Positions 28,791-37,414 of a stretch of DNA of 64,000 nucleotides are shown one piece after another (positions within the stretch are counted from its first letter, which is position 1; each line of letters starts with the position of its first letter). Both the position numbers and the translations under genes were made by a program. Under the pieces are notes generated by a model that saw only the letters and a list, made by a program, of their open reading frames with translations, did not search any database and was not told the DNA's origin. The stretch comes from JACCTU01 sp963809175. GTDB taxonomy: Bacteria; Actinomycetota; Thermoleophilia; Gaiellales; Gaiellaceae. The stretch lies in assembly GCA_963809175.1 (NCBI GenBank), contig CAWEIK010000001.1, forward strand, positions 620,001-684,000, written 5' to 3'.

Positions 28791-29482
28791 CGCCGGCACC
28801 GGGTCGGCCTGCGGCTGCGCGACGACGAGCACGGCGCCGTAGCCCTCGACGAGCGAGTCGACGACGAGCTGGAGACCGACCGCAAGCGCGAACGCCTTGT
28901 GCGCCTGGTCGCCGCCGAACGGAACGACGTCCGCATCGGTTGCGAGCCCTGCGAGCACCTCGCCGAAGGTCGCCTTCGCGGGCGAGACGTCCGTCACGAG
29001 CGCGCGACCGTCCGAGCTCGGGACGCCGATCGCGAGCGGGTTCGTCCCCACGAGCGGCGCGCCGCCGTCCGGGTGCGCGAGCCGCGGCGGCGAGGTTGCG
29101 GTGAGGAGCGCGACCAGGCCACCGTCCGGCAAGCCGCCGGACGTAGTGGCCGAGCATCCCGGTGGGAAAGCAGTGCGACGCCGCGATCACGCGCGCGTGC
29201 TCGGGCGGCTGCGCGAGCTGCGCGTCGACGATCGCGGACAGGGTCAGGTAGCCGAGCGCGCCGCGGCCCTCCCAGCGCTCGAAGCACTCGGTCGCGAGCA
29301 CTCCCTCCGGCAGCGCGGCCGGGGTCGAGGTCGGGCAGCGTCTCGAGCCAGGGGATGCGGGCGTAGCCGTGGCCGAGCTTGCCGCGCCGCTCGGCGTCGT
29401 CGAAGTGGCGGAAGAGCGTGTCCGCGTCGGCGTCGGCGAAGCCGAGCGCCGCGATCCGCGCACGCGCTTCGTCAGGCTGCAC
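28746..29482 (-). CDS. Ldh-family NAD(P)-dependent oxidoreductase, short, two frameshifts
   Basis: Malate/L-lactate/ureidoglycolate dehydrogenase family (not the classical Rossmann lactate dehydrogenase). GTG 29482 gives VQPDEARARIAALGF; GHGYARIPWLE matches the family HG-x-x-R-x-P motif, and HPDGGAPLVGTNPLAIGVP matches the cofactor-binding segment. Frame changes lie near 29320 and 29140, both by one extra base. The reconstructed product has only about 244 residues against about 340 in the family, with the central part condensed, so the substrate cannot be given. It overlaps the HAD gene upstream by 11 bases. Confidence 0.7.
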
Positions 29483-30143
29483 GCGCGCCGAACCTCAGCA
29501 CCGGCCACCCGCGCTCGGCGGCGACGCGCCGCAGCGCTCGATCGGGGTTGACCGCGACCGGGTTGCCGACCACCTCCAGAAATGGCAGGTCGGTGTGGCT
29601 GTCGGAGTACGCGGTCGATTGAGCGAGGTCGTACCCGTGCTCGCGGGCGAGCTCGCGGACCGCGGCCGCCTTGTGCTCGCCGTGCAGCGAGCGCACGCTG
29701 CGTCCGGTGTAGACGCCGTCCTCCACCTCGCACACCGTGCCGAGCGCGCCGTCGAACCCGAGATCTGCCGCCATCGCCTCGACCACTTCCTGCAACGCGG
29801 CCGAGACGATGTACGACGGCTCGCCGCGTTCGCGGTGACGTTCGACGAGGCGCAGCGGCTCGTCGTAGACGAGCGGTCGCAGCACCGGCTCCAGCGACTC
29901 GGCCACGAGCTCACGCATCTGCGTCGGCGTGAAGCCGCGCAGGAGCATCAGCCCGTCCTCCGACGCGGAGCGCACGCGTTCCTGGCTCGTTCCGCGCACG
30001 ACGAAGAGCAGCTGCCAGAACGCGGCCTTGGCGACCTGCGCATGGGTGATGACGCCGTGCCGGCGAAACGCCGGCGCGAGCGCGAGCGTCGACGAGCGGC
30101 GCAGCAGCGTGCGATCGAGGTCGAAGAACGCCGCCGCGCTCAG
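29472..30143 (-). CDS. HAD-IB family phosphatase
   Basis: About 223 residues. Motif I is AFFDLDRTLLRRSS, motif II region SYIVSAALQEVVEAMA, and motif III/IV YSDSHTDLPFLEVVGNPVAVNPD, as in SerB-like and membrane-phospholipid-related HAD-IB proteins. It should hydrolyse a small phosphate monoester, with Asp of DLD as nucleophile. No ATG, GTG or TTG lies in frame before the motif; CTG at 30143 overlapping the mrp stop (CTGA) is the best start. It follows mrp with this overlap. Confidence 0.85.
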   Translation of the reverse strand: MSAAAFFDLDRTLLRRSSTLALAPAFRRHGVITHAQVAKAAFWQLLFVVRGTSQERVRSASEDGLMLLRGFTPTQMRELVAESLEPVLRPLVYDEPLRLVERHRERGEPSYIVSAALQEVVEAMAADLGFDGALGTVCEVEDGVYTGRSVRSLHGEHKAAAVRELAREHGYDLAQSTAYSDSHTDLPFLEVVGNPVAVNPDRALRRVAAERGWPVLRFGARAA

Positions 30144-31219
30144 GAGAGGACGGGCAACGCCTTCACGATGCCGACGCCCTCTTCGCGGCGCGTGCCGTCG
30201 ATCGCCTCTGCGAGCTCGACGATCGCGCGCGCGGTCGGCGAGCCGGGATCGGCCGAGACAAGCGGAGAGCCGAGGTCGCCCTGCTCGCGCAGCCGTGGGT
30301 CGAGCGGGATCTCGGCGAGCAGCGGCACGCTGAGTTCTTCGGCGAGTACGGCGCCACCGCCGCGTCCGAAGATGTCGCCCGTCATGTTCTCGATCACACC
30401 GATCAGGCGCATGTTCGTCTTCTGGGCCATGACCGCCGCGCGCGACGCGACCTCCTTTGCCGCGGGCTGCGGCGTCGTCACGACGACGACCTCGGCGCGC
30501 GGGAGCAGCTGACCGAGCGAGATCGAGACGTCGCCGGTGCCCGGCGGCATGTCGACGACGAGCAGGTCGAGCTCGCCCCAGTGCACGTCGGTGAGGAACT
30601 GCTCGAGCGCGCGGTGCAGCATCGGGCCGCGCCACATCACCGGTGCGTTGTCGTCGAGGAAGAACCCGATCGACATCAACTTCAGGTCCTGTGCGACCGG
30701 CGGCACGATCATCCGGTCGACGAGCACGGGCTTCTGGTCGATCCCGAGCATGTGCGGGATCGAGTGCCCGTAGACGTCCGCGTCGAGAATGCCGACCTGC
30801 CGGCCGAGCTGCGCGAACGCCGCCGCGAGGTTCACCGACAGCGTCGACTTGCCCACGCCGCCCTTGCCGCTCGCGACCGCGAGCACGCGCGTGTCGCGGT
30901 CGAGCGAGAGACCCTTCGACCGGCCCGTCACGCCGCCGCGAAGCCGCTCGGTCAACGCGGCGCGCTCGTCCGGCGACATCACGTCGAACTCGAGCGCGAC
31001 GCGTTCCACGCCGGCAACGGGAGCGAGCGCTTCGGCGACCTGCTTCTGGAAGCTGTCGCGCAGCGGGCAACCGGCGACCGTGAGCGCGATCACGACGATG
31101 ACGTCGCCGCCGTCGATGCGCACGTCGCGCACCATCTGCAGCTCGGTGACCGGGCGACGCAGCTCGGGGTCGATGACCTGCTCGAGCGCGGCGAGAAGTG
31201 CTTCGCGTGAAGGGGACAT
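30140..31219 (-). CDS. mrp: Mrp/NBP35-family Fe-S cluster carrier ATPase
   Basis: 359 residues. The N-terminal 75 residues form a MIP18/DUF59 domain (VIDPELRRPVTELQMVRDV), followed by a P-loop ATPase: deviant Walker A GKGGVGKSTLSVNLA, LDADVYGHSIPHMLG, and VVDMPPGTGDVSISL. Known role of the family is transfer of Fe-S clusters to target enzymes, probably apt here because of the large complex I demand. The CxxC of some homologues is not evident. ATG 31219 has no competing start. The flavoprotein gene ends one base upstream. Confidence 0.93.
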   Translation of the reverse strand: MSPSREALLAALEQVIDPELRRPVTELQMVRDVRIDGGDVIVVIALTVAGCPLRDSFQKQVAEALAPVAGVERVALEFDVMSPDERAALTERLRGGVTGRSKGLSLDRDTRVLAVASGKGGVGKSTLSVNLAAAFAQLGRQVGILDADVYGHSIPHMLGIDQKPVLVDRMIVPPVAQDLKLMSIGFFLDDNAPVMWRGPMLHRALEQFLTDVHWGELDLLVVDMPPGTGDVSISLGQLLPRAEVVVVTTPQPAAKEVASRAAVMAQKTNMRLIGVIENMTGDIFGRGGGAVLAEELSVPLLAEIPLDPRLREQGDLGSPLVSADPGSPTARAIVELAEAIDGTRREEGVGIVKALPVLS

Positions 31220-32715
31220 CTACGTCGAGCCTAGCAACGGCTCGACGAGCTCCGTGAGCGCGCGGCGATGCTCCTCAGTCTCGTAGTCGTGGAGCGGATG
31301 CGGCGACAACGAGTGCTCGGAGACGTGGTTCCGCAGGCGCACGTAGACGGCCGGGTAGATCGTCCCGTCCGCCTCCATCTCGACCGCGATCGCGCAGGCG
31401 TCGGGGCCGGGCTCGTCGACGAAGACCTGGAGCGGCAGGATCCCGTCGTCGCGCAGGCCGTCGTCGGCGCGGTTGACGATCCGGCAGAGGTAGCCCTTCT
31501 GGATCCAGAGCTCGGGCGCGGTCGCGAGCTCGCGCAGCAGGAACGGGACGAGCCGGTCGGGCTCGACGAGCGGACGCGGCGGGTCGACGCCGAAGTGCTT
31601 CTCCGCCAGTGCCGGACGAGGATGCGCGCGTTGTAGCGAAAGCCGTTCACCGAGCCCGAGTTCGACGAGAGGCCCTGCTTGCGCAGTCCGGGAGAGCCGA
31701 GCGTCGCGTTGCCGGCGAAGTAGATGCCGGGGACCGACACGCTTTCCCAGAACGCGGTCTGCGCTGGGATCCTGCCGTCGGCGACCGTCGCGACTCCCAG
31801 CTCCGGGAGATCTCGAAGCGGCGTGCGGAAACCCGTCGCGGCGATCACGTCGTCGCAGTCGAAGACGAGCGGCCCGTCCCACGACGTTCCGAGCGCGTGC
31901 ACGCGGAAGCCGTCAGCGGTTCGCTCGACCCGCTCGATCGACGCGTCGACGATCGACGTCCCGAAGCCACCGCGCACGTGCTCGTCGAGCGGCTGGAGGT
32001 AACGCGTGCGAAGCGGCGAGTGTCCGAGCACGTCGGTCCGGATCGCGCGCGGCGACGCGAGCACGATGCGCCGGGCCCAGGGCAGCAGGTTGTTCGCGAT
32101 CTCGAACGCGGAGTTGCGCTTGCCGACGATGAACACGCTCCGGCCGTCGTAGTCGGCCGCCTCGCGCACGTCGACGTAGTGCGCGGCGTGCTCCAGGCCG
32201 GGGATCGGTGCCGTCCACGGAGTCGTCACGCCCACCGCGAACACGACCGCTCGGCAGCGGTACTCGCCGTCGGTCGTCTCGACCACGAATCCCTCGTCGT
32301 CGCGTCGCGTCGCCTCCCAGCGGCAGCCGTAGCGCACGCGAAGCCCCGCGCGCTCCGAGAACCGCGCCAGCGCCGCCTCCATCTCGGCGCGCGAGGGGAC
32401 GTCGTAGCTGCGGTCCATCAGCGACGGCACCGACGCCTGGCTGTGTTCCTCCTCGGCGACGAGGCTGTTGTGGTCGTAGAGCTCGTACTCCCGGGAGCCG
32501 TACGCCTGCGGCGCCTCGGGCTTCGTCCAGCTGATCAGCCGCTCGAAGATCGGCAGCGTCCTGAACATCCCGCCCGGCGCGTCGTCGGCGGACAGAACTG
32601 CGTGGTCGACGCCGAGCCGCTGCAGCTCGTAGGCGGCCTGCAGGCCGCCCGGGCCGCTGCCGACGACGACGACCCCGTACGTGCCCGGAGGGAACGGGCG
32701 CTCTACGACTGCCAC
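31220..32715 (-). CDS. FAD/NAD(P)-binding oxidoreductase (flavin monooxygenase-like), one frameshift
   Basis: About 498 residues. VVVVGSGPGGLQAAYELQRL is the FAD-binding motif; VFIVGKRNSAFEIANNLL is the second Rossmann (NADPH) motif, and DDVIAATGFRTPL the ATG motif typical of flavin monooxygenases and thioredoxin-reductase-like enzymes. Near 31605 a base is missing; LAEKHFGVDPPRPLVEP continues in the new frame to the stop at 31220. Substrate unknown. It overlaps the downstream-numbered cyclic-nucleotide-type gene by 13 bases, so a sensor and a flavoprotein are co-expressed. Confidence 0.82.
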
Positions 32716-33125
32716 TCGAGCATGCCGCGCAGCCGGTTCGCCTCGGCCCGGAGCATCCGCAGCATCACGCGCGGGCGCTCGAGCAGGAAGCGCTCGACGT
32801 CTGGGCGCGGGATCACGAGGCAGTGGAGCACGCCCTCCGCGACGATGTCCGACGTCGGCGGGCCCTCGGTGAGGATCGAGATCTCCCCGAAGAAGTCGCC
32901 GCGGCCGAGACGCGCGATCTCCTCCCCGTTGAGCTGGACGACGGCCGCGCCGTCGAGGATCACGTAGAGGTTGCTGCCCGAAAGCCCCTGGCGCAGGACG
33001 CGCTGACCCTCCGCGAACGCCTCCTCGTCGAAGTCGTGCGCGACCTTCTCGAGCTCGGGGCGCGACAGGTCGGCGAAGAGCGACGTCTGCGCAAGCCTGT
33101 CGACGAGCGAGGCCCGGGTCTCCAT
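32703..33125 (-). CDS. Stand-alone cyclic-nucleotide-binding-like domain protein
   Basis: 140 residues, a single CNB (cupin-like) domain: LAQTSLFADLSRPELEKVA, then VLRQGLSGSNLYVILDGAAVV and the cassette GDFFGEISILTEGPPTSDIVAE. The FGE-alpha-helix is there, but the arginine that normally contacts the cyclic phosphate (RxA after the helix) is replaced by TSD, so classical cAMP binding is doubtful. No output domain is attached. ATG 33125. It may regulate the adjacent flavoprotein; that is inference from the 13-base overlap. Confidence 0.85.
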   Translation of the reverse strand: METRASLVDRLAQTSLFADLSRPELEKVAHDFDEEAFAEGQRVLRQGLSGSNLYVILDGAAVVQLNGEEIARLGRGDFFGEISILTEGPPTSDIVAEGVLHCLVIPRPDVERFLLERPRVMLRMLRAEANRLRGMLEWQS

Positions 33126-33135
33126 CGCCCGAACC

Positions 33136-33873
33136 CTACGACAGACCGAGGCGCTGCTTCAGCCCGAGCGCGTTCTTGATCGCGTAGCCCTCCCAGTCGT
33201 TGTTGAAGTACGCGTAGACGTCGATCCCACGCCGGCGCCAGCCGTCGATCCGGCCGGCCCACTCGTCGAGCTCGCGCTCCGAGTAGTTGCCTCCCCGGCC
33301 GCGCTTCCCGTGGTGGAAGCGGACGAACGTCCAGTCGGCCGTCAGGTCGAGCGTCTGGAAGGGCCGGTCCGGATGGTCGCCGATCACCAGCGCGGCGTTC
33401 CGTGCGCGCAGGAACGCGAAGATCTCGGGCACGAACCAGCTCGGGTGGCGGAACTCGAACGCGTGCCGCCCGTCGGGCAGTTGGTCGAGCGCGCCGACGA
33501 GCCGCTCGTCGTTGCGGTGGAAGGTCTCCGGGAACTGCCACAGCACCGGGCCGAGCTTCGGCGTGCCGACGATCGGCGCGATCGTTCCGTAGAAGCGCTC
33601 GAGCGACTCCTTCACGCCGGCCAGGCGCTTCACGTGCGTGACGTAGCGGCTCATCTTGATCGTGAAGACGAAGTCCGGCGACGTCAGCGCGACCCAGTTC
33701 GCGACGGCGGTCGGGCGGGGGAGCCGGTAGAAGGTCGCGTTCACCTCGACGGTGTCGAACTGTTCGGCGTAGAACTGCAGCCACTTCGACGCGGGCAGGC
33801 GCGGCGGATAGAAGACGCCGTTCCGCCAGTGCTCGTAGTTCCAGCCCGAGCAGCCGATGCGGAGCTCGGTCAC
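33136..33873 (-). CDS. DUF72 family protein
   Basis: 245 residues, a TIM-barrel-like family of unknown function. Family features: GCSGWNYEHWRNGVFYP, EVNATFYRLPRP, TIKMSRYVTHVKRL, GPVLWQFPETFH, FEFRHPSWF and the ending YAYFNNDWEGYAIKNAL. GTG 33873 overlaps the stop of the inositol-phosphatase-like gene (GTGA-type), so the two are translationally coupled. No catalytic residue is established for this family. Confidence 0.92.
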   Translation of the reverse strand: MTELRIGCSGWNYEHWRNGVFYPPRLPASKWLQFYAEQFDTVEVNATFYRLPRPTAVANWVALTSPDFVFTIKMSRYVTHVKRLAGVKESLERFYGTIAPIVGTPKLGPVLWQFPETFHRNDERLVGALDQLPDGRHAFEFRHPSWFVPEIFAFLRARNAALVIGDHPDRPFQTLDLTADWTFVRFHHGKRGRGGNYSERELDEWAGRIDGWRRRGIDVYAYFNNDWEGYAIKNALGLKQRLGLS

Positions 33874-34664
33874 GCGAGCGCGGCGGCCAGGCGCGCGCAG
33901 AGCGCCTCGTTCGCCGCCGCGACGACGCGCGAGCGCGGCTCGAGGTCGAGCGGCGCACTGCCGAACGGCGGAGCTTCGAAGAGGTCGATCGCGAGCCCGA
34001 CCTCACGGACGAGCAGCTGCGCCGCGGCGATGTCGACCGACCGCGCGCCTTTGAGCGAGCAGACGCCGTCGATTCGACCCGCGGCGAGGTTGCAGAGCGC
34101 GAGCGCGAGCGAGCCCATCACTCGGAGCCGATGCGCGAGCCCGACGACGTTCGACGCCTTCTCCGCGATCGACGAGGTGAGCGTCGCCTCGAACGCGAGC
34201 AGCTCGATCTCGTCCTTCGGTCGCACGGCGCCGAGCCGCGCGCCGTCCAACCACGCTCCCTCGCCGCGACGCGCGGTCCACTCCTCGCCCGTGCCGAAGT
34301 CGTAGACGTAGCCGAAGGTCACGTCGTTCATCGTCGGCCCGTCGGCGACGGCCAGCGAGAGACAGAAGTGCGGGACACCGCGCTTCGCGTTGAGCGAACC
34401 GTCGACGGGGTCGAGGACGAGCCACGGCCGCCCGCTCCCTTTGACGACCTCGCCGATCTCCTCCGAGACGAGCGTGTAGTCGTCGAGCCTCTCGTCCAGC
34501 AACGCGATCACGACGCGCTCGACCTCCGCGTCGATCGCCGTCGTCTCGTCGCCGCCCTCGCCCAGGCCCACGACCGGCTCACGCTCGACGCGCGTCGGCA
34601 GGTCGACGAGCACGCGCTGCACGTCCGCGACCGCCGCCCGGCACGTCGCGGGCCAGTCGGTCAC
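33870..34664 (-). CDS. Inositol-monophosphatase-family phosphatase
   Basis: 264 residues. Metal-dependent phosphatase signature: LVSEEIGE supplies the first acid, LDPVDGSLN is the DPxDG metal site, and GARSVDIAAAQLLV corresponds to the usual WDxAAG motif, here with V in place of W. Substrate could be inositol phosphate, fructose-1,6-bisphosphate or PAP; not decidable from sequence. GTG 34664 overlaps the DUF1015 stop. Confidence 0.88.
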   Translation of the reverse strand: MTDWPATCRAAVADVQRVLVDLPTRVEREPVVGLGEGGDETTAIDAEVERVVIALLDERLDDYTLVSEEIGEVVKGSGRPWLVLDPVDGSLNAKRGVPHFCLSLAVADGPTMNDVTFGYVYDFGTGEEWTARRGEGAWLDGARLGAVRPKDEIELLAFEATLTSSIAEKASNVVGLAHRLRVMGSLALALCNLAAGRIDGVCSLKGARSVDIAAAQLLVREVGLAIDLFEAPPFGSAPLDLEPRSRVVAAANEALCARLAAALA

Positions 34665-35722
34665 AGCGGGTGGAAGAGGAGGCCGCTCAGCAGCTTCGGA
34701 TAGAAGTAGGTCGTCTTCGGCGGCAGCACCTCGCCGCGCTTCGCGACTGCGAAGACGTCCTCGATCTTCGTGGGGCGGAGCAGGAACGCCGCCGCCGCGC
34801 GACCTTCGTCGACCGCAGCGATCGCCTCGTCGACGTACGCCGTGTAGCCGACGTCGGGGGCGAGCTTCTCGACGAGCTGCGTGTCGAGCTGTCCCGGCTC
34901 GCCTTCGGCGACGGCGACCCGCTCGCGCGTGTAGACGACTGCCGCTGGTCGGTCCGTCGGCAGCGAGTCGAGCGCAGCGCGCGGGTCGTTCCCGTCCGCA
35001 AGTAACACAGTGTTACTTGCATCGAACCGCGCCGCGGTGCGGTGCGTCGGGAAAATCGTCAGTCCGGGATCGCTCGTCGACACGAGCACGACCATCAGCC
35101 ACGGGGAGCCGCCGGCCTGCGCGTACTCCACCGTGGTCTCGTAGCGGTGGTGCCCGTCGGCGATCATCAGCTGACGGTCGGTGAACGCTTCGGCGATCGC
35201 GTCGGTCTCGGACAGCCGCCAGAGCTTCGCGCCTTCGACCTCGAGGTCGGGCTCGCCCTCGGGGGGCGCGACGGGCGGGAGGCCCTCGTAGAGGAGGAAG
35301 ATCGGCTCGAGCTGCGCCCCGACTGCGCGGACGAGCCGCAGCCGTCCCTCCCTTGCCTCGCGGTGCGTCCGCTCGTGCGGCAGGACGACGCCGCGCTCGT
35401 AGGGCTCCGCCTTCAGCGACGCGACGATCCCGCGCCGCGTGCGCGCGACGCCGTCCGGGCCGACGTAGTCCTGCTCGAGCGCCCAGAACGCGGGCCGCTC
35501 CTCGCGCAGCACCCCGTCCTCGCGCCAGGCCGCGAAGTCGGCGGCCGCCTGCTCCTCCGAGTCGGGCAGCGTCAGGTGGACGACGTTGTACGGGCTCTTC
35601 TCGAGATAGGCGAGCCGTTCCGCATCGGAGAGGACGTCGTACGGGGGCGCAACCAGCGACTCGAGCGGGCCGGCGCGCTCCTCGTCGTAGCGCAGGGCGG
35701 CAAAGGGTCGGACTTCGGCCAC
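34661..35722 (-). CDS. DUF1015 family protein
   Basis: 353 residues from GTG 35722 (VAEVRPFAALRYDEERAG). Typical features of the family are RPF near the start, VAPPYDVLSDAER, SPYNVVHLTLP, and the later IADGHHRYETTVEY. Function unknown; the family is often found beside serine/phosphoglycerate metabolism. Residues about 232-237 (ASNTVL) are encoded by the AT-rich palindrome at 34998-35020, which includes a rare TTA codon. It is divergent from the HD gene across 27 bases, so their promoters must overlap. Confidence 0.9.
   Translation of the reverse strand: MAEVRPFAALRYDEERAGPLESLVAPPYDVLSDAERLAYLEKSPYNVVHLTLPDSEEQAAADFAAWREDGVLREERPAFWALEQDYVGPDGVARTRRGIVASLKAEPYERGVVLPHERTHREAREGRLRLVRAVGAQLEPIFLLYEGLPPVAPPEGEPDLEVEGAKLWRLSETDAIAEAFTDRQLMIADGHHRYETTVEYAQAGGSPWLMVVLVSTSDPGLTIFPTHRTAARFDASNTVLLADGNDPRAALDSLPTDRPAAVVYTRERVAVAEGEPGQLDTQLVEKLAPDVGYTAYVDEAIAAVDEGRAAAAFLLRPTKIEDVFAVAKRGEVLPPKTTYFYPKLLSGLLFHPL
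34998..35020. repeat. Perfect 23-bp palindrome, copy 2 (inside DUF1015 gene)
   Basis: Arms GCAAGTAACAC (34998-35008) and GTGTTACTTGC (35010-35020) are exact reverse complements around a single central base. It is strikingly AT-rich for this region and shares 19 identical bases with the element in nuoG, in the same reading frame. A 23-bp perfect dyad is the size of a TetR-type or chromosome-organising protein site. Confidence 0.65.
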
Positions 35723-35749
35723 GCCCGGACCGTACCCTAGGATCACGGA

Positions 35750-36586
35750 ATGAACGCGATCGCCGACCTGGCCGAGGACCGGGTCGTCGAGGGCGTCTAC
35801 GCCGTCGCCCGGAAGCAGCGGCTCAGGACGAAGGGCGGCGCCTCCTACCTCGCGCTCGAGCTCGTCGACCCGAGCGGCCGCGTGGACGCGCGGATCTGGA
35901 ACGACGTCGACCTGCTCGACGCCCGCTTCGACGAGGGAGACGCGGTTCGCGTGCTCGGACGGGTCGAGCGCTTTCGCGACCGGCTTCAGGTCGAGGTGCG
36001 CTCGCTCGAGAAGGCGGCCGAGACCGACCCGGCGGCGCTGACCCCGACGATTCGCCGCGACCGCGACGAGCTCGACGGCTTCCTCGAGTTCCTCGCCGGG
36101 GAGGTCGCGCACCCCGGGCTGCGCGCGACCGTCGCGCAATTCGTCGACGACGCCGCGGTGCGCGAGCGCTACCGCACGCTGCCCGCGACGCTCGACTCGC
36201 ACCACTCCTACGCCGGCGGACTGCTCGAGCACACCGTCGGAGTCGCGACGATCTGCCGCGAGACGACGCAGCTGCATCCCCGGCTCCGCCAGGACCTGCT
36301 GATCGCCGCGGCGCTGCTCCACGACGTCGGCCGCACGCGCGAGCTGGGACCCGCGCCCGCGTTCAGGCCGACCGAGGAGGGACGGCTGCTCGGTCACGTG
36401 CACCTCGGCCTCAGGCTGATCGAGGAACGCGGGAGCTCGCTCGCCGCCGACGCGCGCGCAGAGCTCCTGCACGCCGTCGCCTGCCACCACGACCTGCGAG
36501 CCGCGCGAACCGCCGAGGCCGCAGCGCTCTACCACGCAAACCAGCTCGACGCCGTCGCCGCGACGCGGCCCGTAGACCACGCGTGA
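35750..36586 (+). CDS. OB-fold/HD-domain hydrolase, YhaM-like
   Basis: 278 residues. The first 100 form an OB-fold (GVYAVARKQRLRTKGG, DARIWND, VRVLGRVERFRDRLQVEVRSL) that should bind single-stranded nucleic acid. The rest is an HD phosphohydrolase domain: SHHSYAGGLLEHTVGVA, ALLHDVGRTREL and ACHHD. This pairing is that of YhaM-type 3'-5' exoribonucleases. ATG 35750. It is coupled to the transporter gene by GTGA. The length is a little below the usual 310-320. Confidence 0.85.
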   Translation: MNAIADLAEDRVVEGVYAVARKQRLRTKGGASYLALELVDPSGRVDARIWNDVDLLDARFDEGDAVRVLGRVERFRDRLQVEVRSLEKAAETDPAALTPTIRRDRDELDGFLEFLAGEVAHPGLRATVAQFVDDAAVRERYRTLPATLDSHHSYAGGLLEHTVGVATICRETTQLHPRLRQDLLIAAALLHDVGRTRELGPAPAFRPTEEGRLLGHVHLGLRLIEERGSSLAADARAELLHAVACHHDLRAARTAEAAALYHANQLDAVAATRPVDHA

Positions 36587-37413
36587 CCGCGATCGGACTC
36601 GCCCTCGGGGCGAGCGTGCTGTGGGGGGTGGGCGACTTCCTCGGCGGCGTCACCTCCCGTCGCCTCGCGACGCTCACCGTGCTCGCGATCTCGCAGGCCG
36701 CCGGGCTCGCGGGGATCCTCGTCGTTGCGAGCTTCGCCGGGGGCCCGTTCCTCGGCGGCACCGCGATCGCCGCGGCCGTTGCCGCCGGCCTCGCAGGCGC
36801 GGTCGGGCTCGGCTGCCTCTACCGCGGCATGGCGATCGGAGCGATTGGCGTCATCGCGCCGATCTCGGCCTCCGCAGCCGTCGTGCCGGTCACGGTCGGG
36901 CTCGCGCGCGGAGAACGTCCCGGTGCGATTCAGCTCGTCGGGGTCGTGCTCGCACTCGCAGGCGTCGTCCTCGTCTCGCGAGAGCCTGGCTCGTCCGGCG
37001 GGCTCTCGGCCGGCGTGCCGCTCGCCTTCCTCGCGGCGCTCGGCTTCGGCTCGTACTTTGTGTTCATGGATCGCGCGAGCGCAGACGACGCGTACTGGGC
37101 CGTCGTCGTTGCGCGTGCGGCGGCGGCAACGCTCGCCGTCACCGTCGCAGTCTTGTTGGGCTCGCTGCGCGTGCCGGCGCGGGACCTCCCCGTGCTCGTT
37201 GCGATCGGGCTGTTCGACGTCGGCGCGAACCTCGCGCTCGCGCTCGCGTTGAACGAGGGCTTCGTCAGCCTCGTGTCCGTCCTCGCGTCCCTCTACCCGG
37301 TCGTCACGATCCTGCTCGCCGTCGCGATCCTGCGCGAGCGTCCCGCGCGGTCGCAGGCGCTCGGGGGAGCGGTCGCGCTCACCGGAGTCGGGCTGATCGC
37401 GGCGGCCGCCTGA
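36583..37413 (+). CDS. EamA/DMT-family transporter
   Basis: 276 residues with about ten predicted helices in two EamA repeats: GLALGASVLWGVGDFLGG opens the first and VPLAFLAALGFGSYFVFMD the second. The conserved glycine/proline-rich ends (VIAPISASAAVVPVTVG; FVSLVSVLASLYPVVTILLA) fit drug/metabolite transporters. Substrate not predictable. GTG 36583 overlaps the HD gene stop; the esterase gene starts one base after its stop. Confidence 0.9.
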   Translation: MTAIGLALGASVLWGVGDFLGGVTSRRLATLTVLAISQAAGLAGILVVASFAGGPFLGGTAIAAAVAAGLAGAVGLGCLYRGMAIGAIGVIAPISASAAVVPVTVGLARGERPGAIQLVGVVLALAGVVLVSREPGSSGGLSAGVPLAFLAALGFGSYFVFMDRASADDAYWAVVVARAAAATLAVTVAVLLGSLRVPARDLPVLVAIGLFDVGANLALALALNEGFVSLVSVLASLYPVVTILLAVAILRERPARSQALGGAVALTGVGLIAAAA

Positions 37414-37414
37414 C

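Noticed and set aside
34998..35020. Palindrome as a rho-independent terminator
   Set aside because: It is in the middle of a gene, AT-rich in the stem and not followed by a T tract.
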